DNA of 11,735 nt from Porphyromonadaceae bacterium UBA2751. Its GTDB lineage: Bacteria; Bacteroidota; Bacteroidia; Bacteroidales; Muribaculaceae. The stretch is taken from NCBI GenBank assembly GCA_002353285.1, contig DEJJ01000001.1, positions 1-11,735 on the forward strand, in the 5' to 3' direction. Position numbers and translations under genes: made by a program. Below are positions 1 through 6,254 of the stretch, one piece after another. The stretch's first letter is position 1. Each line of letters starts with the position of its first letter. The notes under the pieces are model-generated. The model was not told where the DNA came from and ran no database searches. It was given only the letters and a program-made list of their open reading frames with translations.

Positions 1-13
1 AAAAAGCAAAAAA

Positions 14-48
14 TGACCGAAAGGGGTCGGTTCCTTTTCGGTCAATTT
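14..48. terminator. Stem-loop at window start, probable terminator
   Basis: TGACCGAAA (14-22) pairs with TTTCGGTCA (36-44), and GG/CC continue the stem past one bulged T. The plus-strand T-tract is weak (AATTTA). The minus strand is followed by a strong T-run, seen here as the A-rich bases 1-13. It may end a gene left of the window or block antisense transcription out of the downstream gene. The stem is visible; the direction of use is inferred. Confidence 0.55.
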
Positions 49-63
49 ATCTGAATACTATCA

Positions 64-71
64 CTACTTTG
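64..71 (+). promoter_or_regulatory. Weak -7-like element upstream of the Wzi-family gene
   Basis: CTACTTTG resembles the Bacteroidetes -7 box TAnnTTTG but is one base short between TA and TTTG. No clear TTTG lies about 20 nt upstream. It is the best candidate in the 90 nt between the terminator stem and the gene, and would give a leader of roughly 60 nt. Low confidence. Confidence 0.25.
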
Positions 72-137
72 GGCGAGAAACACAACAAAATGGCGCATTA
101 TCACGTTATAAAATTAAATTAAAATATATAGGAATTA

Positions 138-1712
138 TTGACATCACTTGAAAGGATTATATTATGCCTGATTGTGGCAATAATCGTGGGCGGTGCAGTG
201 CCTTGCGCTGCCGACAGTATTGCTGTTGACTATAGCGCCACTATCACTCTCAACACTGGCTCCAGCCAGTTTGCACCCCACCACATTGCCAGCAACCGCC
301 GTGGCACCGTCACGCAACAGCACTCGGCACTGGTGAGCGCCGCCCTGTGGCACAAGATGGACACCACGCGGCGACTGGCGTGGGGAGCTGGCATCGAGGC
401 ATGGGCTGGCTATAGCTCAAGCGTTGATTATCAGCGATATGACGTAAACAGTGAATCATGGCACCCCAACTCGCAGCACCCAGCACGACTGTGGCTGCAG
501 CAGGCATGGATCGAGGGTAAGCACCGCGGCGTGTTCCTCACCGTGGGCCAAAAGGACATCGACCCTGGCTTTGTGAACCGCAGCCTGAGCAGCGGCGACC
601 TGGTGATGAGTGGCAACGCACGGGCACCAATTGGAGCCCGCGCAGGCTTTGTCAACTACCAGAACGTGCCTTTCACTCGCGGCTGGCTGCAGATTAAGGG
701 CGAGTATGGCTTCTACCGCTATGCCAGCACGCAGTGGCTCAAGCACCACTACAACTACTACAATAGCTTCATCACCACCCACTACTGGTTCAACTACAAG
801 AACATCTATCTGCGCACCAATCCCACCAAGCCACTGGTGCTCACCGTGGGCGCGCAAGCGGCATGCCAGTTTGCTGGCACCGTCACTCATTACACCGATG
901 GTGTGGCGGTCGACAAAATTGTGATGAAGGCCGACTTCAAGGCATTCTGGCGAACTCTCTTTGCCGGCAGCGGAGGCGAGAACATGGGCGACAAAATCTA
1001 TGTGCAAGGCAATCATGTGGGCTCGTGGGACATTGCTCTCGACTACCATCTGCCCAGCGGAGCCACACTCAGGGCCTACTACCAGTCGCCCTGGGAGGAC
1101 GGCTCGGGAATAGGCAAGCAAAACGGATTTGACGGCCTGTGGGGACTCGAGTACCGCAGCAACCGCCAAGCCTTTGTCACAGGATTTGTGGCCGAATATA
1201 TCGACCTGATGAATCAGAGCGGCCCCACCCACTTCTCCTATAAGGATCTCACCGACGACGACCACCCCAACGGCAGCGAAATAGGCCACAAAGCCACTGG
1301 CAGCGACGACTACTACAACAACTACTGCTACAACGGCTACCACAACCGCGGCATGTCGATAGGGTCGCCCATGGCGGTGTCGCCGCTCTACAACACCGAC
1401 GGCTACATGCGCTTCACCGACAACCGCCTGCGAGGCTTTCACCTCGGCATCATGGGATGCCTGGGAAGCCAGCTGCAATGGCGCGCGCTGCTGTCGTGGC
1501 GCAAGTCGTTTGGCACACCATTTGTGCCGCACCTCGAGCCGCTCACCTGCACCGCCATGATGCTCGAGGCCACCTGGGCTCCGAAGCGCATCAGCGGCTT
1601 GCAAGTGAAGGCGCAGCTTGCCCACGACCACGGCAAACTCTACGGCGACAACAACAACACCGGCGCATTGCTATCAATAACCTATAACGGCAATTTCTCA
1701 CTGGCACGATGA
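138..1712 (+). CDS. Capsule assembly Wzi family outer-membrane protein
   Basis: A 524-aa predicted outer-membrane beta-barrel. Residues 1-25 form a signal peptide (hydrophobic LIVAIIVGGAV, cleavage near AA|DS). The body has alternating aromatic strands and the Bacteroidales Wzi-like blocks SGNARAPIGARAG (158-170), NVPFTRGWLQIKGEYG (176-191) and LRTNPTKPLVLTVG, plus a C-terminal half with GMSIGSPM and TDNRLRGFHLG. Wzi proteins anchor or organise capsule at the outer membrane; in Bacteroidales the exact role is less defined. Length fits the family. The start is TTG at 138: no in-frame ATG precedes the signal peptide, and the next alternative, GTG at 174, would cut the hydrophobic core in half. 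The 3' end overlaps the next gene by 4 nt (ATGA), implying translational coupling. No capsule biosynthesis genes are visible nearby. The family call is from memory of conserved phrases. Confidence 0.82.
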   Translation: MTSLERIILCLIVAIIVGGAVPCAADSIAVDYSATITLNTGSSQFAPHHIASNRRGTVTQQHSALVSAALWHKMDTTRRLAWGAGIEAWAGYSSSVDYQRYDVNSESWHPNSQHPARLWLQQAWIEGKHRGVFLTVGQKDIDPGFVNRSLSSGDLVMSGNARAPIGARAGFVNYQNVPFTRGWLQIKGEYGFYRYASTQWLKHHYNYYNSFITTHYWFNYKNIYLRTNPTKPLVLTVGAQAACQFAGTVTHYTDGVAVDKIVMKADFKAFWRTLFAGSGGENMGDKIYVQGNHVGSWDIALDYHLPSGATLRAYYQSPWEDGSGIGKQNGFDGLWGLEYRSNRQAFVTGFVAEYIDLMNQSGPTHFSYKDLTDDDHPNGSEIGHKATGSDDYYNNYCYNGYHNRGMSIGSPMAVSPLYNTDGYMRFTDNRLRGFHLGIMGCLGSQLQWRALLSWRKSFGTPFVPHLEPLTCTAMMLEATWAPKRISGLQVKAQLAHDHGKLYGDNNNTGALLSITYNGNFSLAR

Positions 1713-2161
1713 AATCACTAGCAAAGCATATTATCCTGGCAATCATCGCACTCACAGCGCTGAGCAGCTGCACCCACAACAATGGCGACATAGGCTACTG
1801 GTTTGGCCTGTGGCACCTCGACTCCATCGAGATTGACGGCGAGCCCGACACGGCCTACGACGGCAACGTCTACTTCATGTTTCAGGGCAAAGTGTTCAAC
1901 TTGAGGTGGGTTGCGCATGCTACCCACGACTACTACGACAGCTTTGCGCAGTGGCAGGCCAGCGACGACGGCAGCTCCATCACCATCTCATTCCTCGACG
2001 ACCACTTCTTGCCCAGGCTGCCCGAGCCAGCCCCCGATGTGTACCTTTCCACCGTGACCCACCTCAATGTGCTCTCGCTCGACGCCTACCACATGAAGCT
2101 CTCCACCACTCATCCCACCACTGGCGCCACCGTCACCTATCGCCTCACCATCGTCAAGTAG
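1709..2161 (+). CDS. Lipocalin-like lipoprotein
   Basis: A 150-aa lipoprotein. A positively charged N-terminus and hydrophobic segment end in the lipobox LSSC (18-21), so Cys21 is the predicted lipidated residue. Just after it comes FGLWHLDSIEIDGEP (32-46), the G-x-W opening of small lipocalin-like beta-barrel domains common in Bacteroidales (DUF4847/DUF5004-type). Several short amphipathic strands follow, ending RLTIVK. It starts inside the stop codon of the Wzi-family gene (ATGA, 1709-1712), so the two are probably co-translated and act in the same envelope compartment. Ligand and function are unknown; the lipocalin-like call rests on the GxW motif, size and strand pattern. Confidence 0.8.
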   Translation: MKSLAKHIILAIIALTALSSCTHNNGDIGYWFGLWHLDSIEIDGEPDTAYDGNVYFMFQGKVFNLRWVAHATHDYYDSFAQWQASDDGSSITISFLDDHFLPRLPEPAPDVYLSTVTHLNVLSLDAYHMKLSTTHPTTGATVTYRLTIVK

Positions 2162-2184
2162 CACCATCATTTGCCACACACAAT

Positions 2185-2246
2185 AAAAAAAACACTCAGC
2201 ACCGCCACTCTCATGCGTGAGAAATGGCGGTGCCAAGACTTTTTTT
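2185..2246. terminator. Bidirectional Rho-independent terminator
   Basis: GCACCGCCA (2199-2207) pairs perfectly with TGGCGGTGC (2225-2233). The inner TCTCA/TGAGA arm extends the stem to a small TGCG loop. On the plus strand a T-run follows at 2240-2246; on the minus strand the A-run 2185-2192 acts as the T-run. It therefore fits as the shared end of the plus-strand Wzi/lipoprotein pair and the convergent minus-strand secreted protein. Confidence 0.88.
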
Positions 2247-2284
2247 GTGTGTGTATTTATAATTCTATGGTACTAAATCTCACC

Positions 2285-2298
2285 CCACCTGCAGGTGG
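2285..2298. repeat. 14-bp perfect palindrome after a stop codon
   Basis: CCACCTGCAGGTGG is fully self-complementary. It sits 13 nt past the end of the minus-strand secreted-protein gene, between that stop codon and the bidirectional terminator. It could form a small 3'-UTR hairpin or be a protein-binding site. No T-run follows directly, so it is not a terminator by itself. Confidence 0.6.
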
Positions 2299-2311
2299 AG
2301 CCTAATTCGTT

Positions 2312-3694
2312 TCATTTCACTGCCTTAGTGGCGGTGGTGGTGCCGTCGCTGTAGCGAGTAACGATGATGTTCATGCCACTAAATGGCTCGCTGCTGCGCA
2401 CTCCAGCCAGGTTGTAATATTCCACACCTGTCACCTGGGCAGCATTCTTCACGCTCTCGATAGCTGTGCTCTGCGAGAAGGTGGCAGTAACGAGCACATC
2501 GCTGGCGGGCATCACAAAGCTCATCTCCCCGCCACGAGTAGCTTCAATCACAGTCACCTCGCCAGTGGTGAGATTGGTAAGTGTCACGTTGTCAAGCACA
2601 TAGCCTGGCTCGGCATCGGCAGTGAACTTCACGGTCTCGCCCTCTTGCGAGGTGCCGTTAACCACACCGTCGCCCAGCGTGATGGTGCCAGTGCCCTCGG
2701 GCTGAACCTCGGTGTTCACCTGGTAGCTCTCGGCAAGCTTATAGAGCCACACGCGGCCATTGGGGTCGTTGTTGATGCTCTTGAACATGAACTGCTCGTT
2801 GTCGTAGTCGTAGCGGATGGTCTTGGTGGCGCTGCCCACGTTCTTGAACCAGCACAGGTAGTTATACTCCACATTGCTGATGTACATGATGGCGCGGCCA
2901 TAGTCGCTGGCATTAGAATTAACAGTGAGGTTGTCGCCCTGGCCACGCAGGTAGCCATTGCCAAGCTTGAACCAAGCCACCTTGCGAGTGTTGCTGCCAA
3001 TGGTGCTGTCCTGAACTCCCACCATGCGGATGATCATCGCGTCGCCGTCAACCTTCACGCGGGTCTTCTCCTCATTCATCCACTCAACGATGGGCTCGGC
3101 AGGAGGAGTCACGTCGGCAGCCTCCTTAAAGCGCATCACCTTGTCGTTATATTGGCTCACAATCACATAGCTCTTGCCTTCCACAATCTGGCTGCGCTGG
3201 GTAACGAGCTCATAGATGTCGCCCTCGGGCTTCTCGTAGGTAATGTCGATTGACGCAAAGCGCACGCCCTTGCCCTTAACGGCAAAATTCAGGCTCGACG
3301 ACACGCCCTCCCAGGTGCCAATGAAGCCACTGCTGGTGTAGGTGCCAGGGTTGTTGGGATTAGTGTGGTTGGCAAAGAGGGTAATGGTCGATGGACCCCA
3401 GTAGCCGGCATCGAGGTCGCCCTCCACAGCATCGTCCATGCAGTGAAACACTATCTTGGTGATGGTGTAGTTATACGACAGCACAGTAAAATTAGTGTTA
3501 GGATTAGCCAGCAGGTAGTTCACATTGTTCATTCCACCTGTCATTGTTAGGATGATACCATCTTTCACGGCATAGTACACCTTGCTTGCATCACTGTACT
3601 CGCCCTCATTGCGGGAGATGGTTACAGTTTTCTCGCTCGCAAAGCTGGAAACAGCCATTGCAAGCAGCATGATAAGGGTAAAAAATTTCTTCAT
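2312..3694 (-). CDS. Secreted InlB-repeat protein with type IX-like sorting tail
   Basis: A 460-aa exported protein. The signal peptide (1-19) is MKKFFTLIMLLAMAVSSFA. Residues 22-155 look like a beta-sandwich or jelly-roll region, and 158-320 form a second beta-rich region starting YELVTQRSQIVEGKSYVIV, a phrase type common in Bacteroidales surface proteins. Residues 330-408 resemble an InlB B-repeat-like domain (GTGTITLGDGVVNGT, then GETVKFTADAEPGYVL and FVMPASDVLVTATF). The C-terminus (423-460) has VEYYNLAGVRSSEPFSGMNI followed by IVTRYSDGTTTATKAVK, the usual form of a type IX secretion C-terminal tail in Prevotella-like Bacteroidales. It is therefore probably surface-displayed or released; substrate unknown. 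It is monocistronic, with a consensus promoter upstream and the shared terminator downstream. Confidence 0.85.
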   Translation of the reverse strand: MKKFFTLIMLLAMAVSSFASEKTVTISRNEGEYSDASKVYYAVKDGIILTMTGGMNNVNYLLANPNTNFTVLSYNYTITKIVFHCMDDAVEGDLDAGYWGPSTITLFANHTNPNNPGTYTSSGFIGTWEGVSSSLNFAVKGKGVRFASIDITYEKPEGDIYELVTQRSQIVEGKSYVIVSQYNDKVMRFKEAADVTPPAEPIVEWMNEEKTRVKVDGDAMIIRMVGVQDSTIGSNTRKVAWFKLGNGYLRGQGDNLTVNSNASDYGRAIMYISNVEYNYLCWFKNVGSATKTIRYDYDNEQFMFKSINNDPNGRVWLYKLAESYQVNTEVQPEGTGTITLGDGVVNGTSQEGETVKFTADAEPGYVLDNVTLTNLTTGEVTVIEATRGGEMSFVMPASDVLVTATFSQSTAIESVKNAAQVTGVEYYNLAGVRSSEPFSGMNIIVTRYSDGTTTATKAVK

Positions 3695-3736
3695 TAATTC
3701 TTAAGTTTTTGTTTTAAAGTAAATTATATATCGCCA

Positions 3737-3768
3737 CAAAGATACAAAAAAAATTATATATATACAAA
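3737..3768 (-). promoter_or_regulatory. Bacteroidetes promoter for the secreted InlB-repeat protein
   Basis: On the minus strand, TTTG (3768-3765) is followed 20 nt later by TATCTTTG (3744-3737), an exact TAnnTTTG -7 box. The predicted transcription start is around 3731, giving a leader of about 37 nt before the ATG at 3694. Confidence 0.8.
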
Positions 3769-3827
3769 ATCCACTCATTAAAATCCATTTCAAGAAACCC
3801 ACTCTCACTAGCTGCAAGCAGAGCAAA

Positions 3828-4433
3828 TTACTTGTCGATCGATGGCTTGAGCAGCATCTCAAAGATGGTGCGATGCACTATGCGGTAGTGCGGGCGATAG
3901 GCCTCGTTGTAGGCCTGGCTGTGGTGCACCGCCTGCTTCTTGACGCTGGCCTCACGCAGCATCTCGCGCTCACTGGCGCTGCCAAGCCCTGGCTTCACCT
4001 CGTCGACCACCGCCACAATAGCATCCCACTTTGTTGCCCAGTCCACAGCCGGCTCCTGCCGAGCAGCAGCACTGTCGAGAAATGCCTGCATCAGTTCGTC
4101 GGCACTAATGAGCCCATCGGTCACGCTCTTGAGACTCACCCTCACATAATTGCCCTCCACGCCTATCGCCTCGTAGTAGAATCCGCCACACTCATCGCCC
4201 ATTGTCGAGAGTTCGTAGTCAAGATATTGACGCACTGCAGCAGTGTCGTCAATCATGTGCTCAGGCCCAAGATGCTCCTGATAGAAGGCCTTGTACACAT
4301 CTTGCAGTGTCGACTCAGGATAGCTCGCCAGCTGCCGCTCCACGGCTTGTCGCAGTGTGGCTCTGTCGATGGTTTGGGCATTCATTTCCACGGCAGACAA
4401 AAGAGTGATTATAATGAGAATGATATGTTTCAC
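3828..4433 (-). CDS. Secreted protein of unknown function (GPEH-motif)
   Basis: A 201-aa protein I do not recognise. Residues 1-20 (MKHIILIIITLLSAVEMNAQ) are a signal peptide with cleavage after NAQ, so it is probably periplasmic. The mature part is soluble and mostly helical. A likely conserved core is DVYKAFYQEHLGPEHMIDD (45-63), with FYYEAIGVEGNYVRVSLKSV (85-104) and a C-terminal HHSQAYNEAYRPHYRIVHR stretch rich in His, Tyr and Arg. The spaced histidines could bind metal or act in catalysis, but I cannot name a family. The start is GTG at 4433; no ATG would preserve the signal peptide. It lies 36 nt after a 35-aa lipoprotein on the same strand and is probably co-transcribed with it. Confidence 0.8.
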   Translation of the reverse strand: MKHIILIIITLLSAVEMNAQTIDRATLRQAVERQLASYPESTLQDVYKAFYQEHLGPEHMIDDTAAVRQYLDYELSTMGDECGGFYYEAIGVEGNYVRVSLKSVTDGLISADELMQAFLDSAAARQEPAVDWATKWDAIVAVVDEVKPGLGSASEREMLREASVKKQAVHHSQAYNEAYRPHYRIVHRTIFEMLLKPSIDK

Positions 4434-4469
4434 TGTTAATCGTTTATGAGTAAAGAATTCTAGTAATAT

Positions 4470-4577
4470 TCAAGTTATAGAGGTTGCTTGGGTAATTGCT
4501 GTCGTGCGTTTTTGTTGCGAGCAAGACACAACCATAATGGCAACGCAAGTAAGAATAATATGAGGAATAGTCTTCAT
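4470..4577 (-). CDS. 35-aa predicted lipoprotein (small gene)
   Basis: A complete reading frame from ATG (4577-4575) to TGA (4472-4470). It encodes MKTIPHIILTCVAIMVVSC followed by a 16-residue polar tail rich in Gln and Thr. The positive N-terminus, hydrophobic core and VVSC lipobox make a convincing lipoprotein signal, with Cys19 as lipidation site and a mature peptide of only 17 residues. It precedes the 201-aa secreted protein by 36 nt in the same direction. Tiny lipoproteins of this kind (entericidin-like in size) are often skipped by gene callers. It may be a real micro-lipoprotein, a leader peptide, or the remnant of a larger lipoprotein. Function unknown. Confidence 0.6.
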   Translation of the reverse strand: MKTIPHIILTCVAIMVVSCSQQKRTTAITQATSIT

Positions 4578-4583
4578 AAGGTG

Positions 4584-4591
4584 CAAAAATA
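4584..4591 (-). promoter_or_regulatory. Possible -7 box for the small lipoprotein operon
   Basis: The minus strand reads TATTTTTG, matching TAnnTTTG, but no TTTG is found about 20 nt upstream. It lies only 6 nt before the ATG at 4577, so a transcript from it would be nearly leaderless. A different promoter further upstream is possible. Confidence 0.35.
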
Positions 4592-4619
4592 ATTGATTTT
4601 GTCGTATTATTTAAGGATT

Positions 4620-4800
4620 ATTAATCAATTTATGTCGTTTCCCAAAAATTTCGGCTCATTTTGACGGAAAATGATGCAGAAAACATTGAACTGAGGACAG
4701 ATTTTGCCATTCACCACAATTTTTGGTCAAAATCCTCCATTCTCCACAAATTTGAAACTCTCCACAAAACATCCTGAAGAAAGATTCAATAGGATTTTGG
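4620..4800. repeat. AT-rich spacer with short direct and inverted repeats
   Basis: Part of the 329-nt stretch (4578-4906) without a supported gene. TCTCCACAAA occurs at 4741-4750 and 4759-4768, with a degenerate copy TCACCACAAT at 4711-4720. GATTTTG occurs at 4700-4706 and 4793-4799, and its complement CAAAATC at 4729-4735; the pairing CAAAATCCT (4729-4737) with AGGATTTTG (4791-4799) spans 9 bp and includes the -33 box of the orphan promoter. No ORF of gene-like composition is seen. It may be a regulatory region for the orphan promoter or the remains of a lost gene. Confidence 0.45.
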
Positions 4801-4826
4801 GTAATTAAAAAAATGCACTATCTTTG
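4796..4826 (+). promoter_or_regulatory. Orphan consensus promoter, antisense to the rimO 3' end
   Basis: TTTG (4796-4799), a 19-nt spacer and TATCTTTG (4819-4826) match the Bacteroidetes -33/-7 pattern perfectly. Transcription would start near 4832 and run rightwards, antisense into rimO. No plus-strand gene follows; the only downstream frame is a 23-codon ORF (4839-4910). It could make an antisense or small RNA, or be left over from a deleted gene. Confidence 0.6.
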
Positions 4827-4834
4827 CAGTAGAC

Positions 4835-4853
4835 AAAAATGCGGAAATCCGCA
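4835..4853 (-). terminator. Rho-independent terminator of the mtnN-luxS-ftsY-rimO operon
   Basis: TGCGGA (4840-4845) and TCCGCA (4848-4853) form a short GC-rich stem. On the minus strand it is followed at once by five Ts (4839-4835). It lies about 54 nt beyond the rimO stop codon. The same bases form the 5' end of any transcript from the plus-strand promoter at 4796-4826. Confidence 0.65.
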
Positions 4854-4906
4854 AAAATATCGAATGACTATCTCGATTCCTTGTGGATTACATATCAATT
4901 TTTCTA

Positions 4907-6208
4907 TTAAATAACTAAGGTTGTTGCCATGAGCTCAAAGGGTAATGCACTGGTGATGCGCGCGTTGTAGAAGTTGCCAGGGGTGAGGGCTTGGTCCTTG
5001 CTGATGAGCACCTCGGGGTCAACCTCGGGCGAGTCGTATTGGGTGCGACCCACGTAGTATTCTGCCTCTTCGCGGTCGATGATCACGCGCTGAGTGGTGC
5101 CCACCTTGCCCTGCTGAATCTCCATCGATATCGATTCCTGAAGGTCCATTAATGCCTCAAGGCGAGCCTGCTTAACATCTTGTGGAATGGTGTCGTCAAG
5201 ATGTTGCGCTGCCCAGGTGCCAGCCTCCTCGCTGTAGGCAAAAGCTCCCATGCGCTCAAAGCGGGCCTCGCGGGCAAAGTCCATCAGTTCGTCAAACTCC
5301 AGGTCGCCCTCGCCAGGAAATCCCACCATCAGGGTAGTGCGCAGGTGCAGCCCTGGCACTTCGCGGCGCATGCGCTCAATGAGGCGCAGCGTCTCGTCAC
5401 GGGTGATGTGGCGGCGCATGTTGGTGAGCACCTTGTCGCTGATGTGCTGCAAGGCGATGTCCAGATAGTTGCACACGTTGTCATGCTCGGCCATCACCCG
5501 CATCACCTCCCACGGGAACTGCGTGGGATAGCCATAGTGCAGCCTTATCCACTCCACACCGTCGATAGCCGCCATGCGCTCCACCAGCTCAGGAAGCATC
5601 ATCTTGCCCGTGAGGTCAAGACCGTAGCTCGACAGGTCTTGCGCTATCACGTTAAACTCCTTCACGCCACGCTCCACCAGGTGGCGCGTCTCATCGAGCA
5701 GTTGCTCCATGGGCACACTCTTGTGGCGGCCAGTAATGAGCGGGATGGCGCAGAAGGCGCAAAAGCGGTTACAACCCTCCGAAATCTTCATGTAGGCATA
5801 GTGGGGTGGGGTAGTGAGGTAGCGCTCGCTCGCCAGGTCGTCGCGATAGCTCTTGCCCAGGTCGCTGAGCATCTGTTTCCAGTTGAATTTGCCGTAGAAG
5901 TGGTCCACCTCGGGCAGCTCGCGCGTGAGGTCGGCCATGAAGCGCTCGCTCAGGCATCCCATCACAATGAGCTTGCGCAAGCGGCCCTGGCGCTTGGCCT
6001 CACCAAGCTCAAGGATAGTGTTAATCGACTCCTCTTGGGCATCGGCAATGAAGCCGCAGGTGTTCACCACCACAATCTCGCCATCCACATGGCTGGCATT
6101 GTGCTCCACACTGTAGCCAGCTGCCTGCAGCTGACGAATGAGGTGCTCCGAATCCACCAGATTCTTTGAGCACCCCAGCGATATAATATCAACTTTGTTT
6201 CTTTTCAT
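4907..6208 (-). CDS. rimO: Ribosomal protein S12 methylthiotransferase RimO
   Basis: A 433-aa radical-SAM methylthiotransferase that adds a methylthio group to the conserved aspartate of ribosomal protein S12 (Asp89 in E. coli numbering). The N-terminal MTTase domain has its three cluster cysteines at Cys13 (SLGCSKNLVDSE), Cys51 (NTCGFI) and Cys85 (GCLSERF). The radical-SAM motif CxxxCxxC is at Cys146, Cys150 and Cys153 (SEGCNRFCAFCAIP). A C-terminal TRAM domain covers about 368-433. SLGCSKN and the SEGCNRFCAFCAIP form favour RimO over MiaB. Length is normal and all cluster cysteines are present. The ATG start at 6208 places SLGCSKN at the usual distance from the N-terminus. It is the last gene of the mtnN-luxS-ftsY-rimO operon, 46 nt after ftsY, with a terminator downstream. 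The ftsY-rimO order is familiar in Bacteroidetes. Confidence 0.96.
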   Translation of the reverse strand: MKRNKVDIISLGCSKNLVDSEHLIRQLQAAGYSVEHNASHVDGEIVVVNTCGFIADAQEESINTILELGEAKRQGRLRKLIVMGCLSERFMADLTRELPEVDHFYGKFNWKQMLSDLGKSYRDDLASERYLTTPPHYAYMKISEGCNRFCAFCAIPLITGRHKSVPMEQLLDETRHLVERGVKEFNVIAQDLSSYGLDLTGKMMLPELVERMAAIDGVEWIRLHYGYPTQFPWEVMRVMAEHDNVCNYLDIALQHISDKVLTNMRRHITRDETLRLIERMRREVPGLHLRTTLMVGFPGEGDLEFDELMDFAREARFERMGAFAYSEEAGTWAAQHLDDTIPQDVKQARLEALMDLQESISMEIQQGKVGTTQRVIIDREEAEYYVGRTQYDSPEVDPEVLISKDQALTPGNFYNARITSALPFELMATTLVI

Positions 6209-6216
6209 AGTTTTAT

Positions 6217-6252
6217 CTAGAACCTCTAGATTTTCTAGAATTTCTAGTAAAA
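6217..6252. repeat. Four-copy 9-bp tandem repeat with CTAG core
   Basis: CTAG occurs at 6217, 6226, 6235 and 6244, an exact 9-nt period. The units are CTAGAACCT, CTAGATTTT, CTAGAATTT and CTAGTAAAA. They fill nearly all of the 46-nt gap between ftsY and rimO. The array lies in the leader region directly before the rimO start codon, so copy-number change would alter the spacing between two co-transcribed genes. Function unknown. Confidence 0.75.
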
Positions 6253-6254
6253 AA

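Noticed and set aside
456..1631. Long minus-strand open frame (391 codons) opposite the Wzi-family gene
   Set aside because: Its product is a Val/Ala/His-rich string with no domain logic; the plus strand encodes a coherent barrel with a signal peptide.
4839..4910. 23-codon frame after the orphan promoter as a gene
   Set aside because: Too short to support from composition, and it overlaps the rimO terminator; kept only as part of a finding.
5180..6169. Plus-strand open frame (329 codons) opposite rimO
   Set aside because: It is the antisense shadow of a fully conserved RimO, with His/Val/Leu-rich composition typical of such frames.
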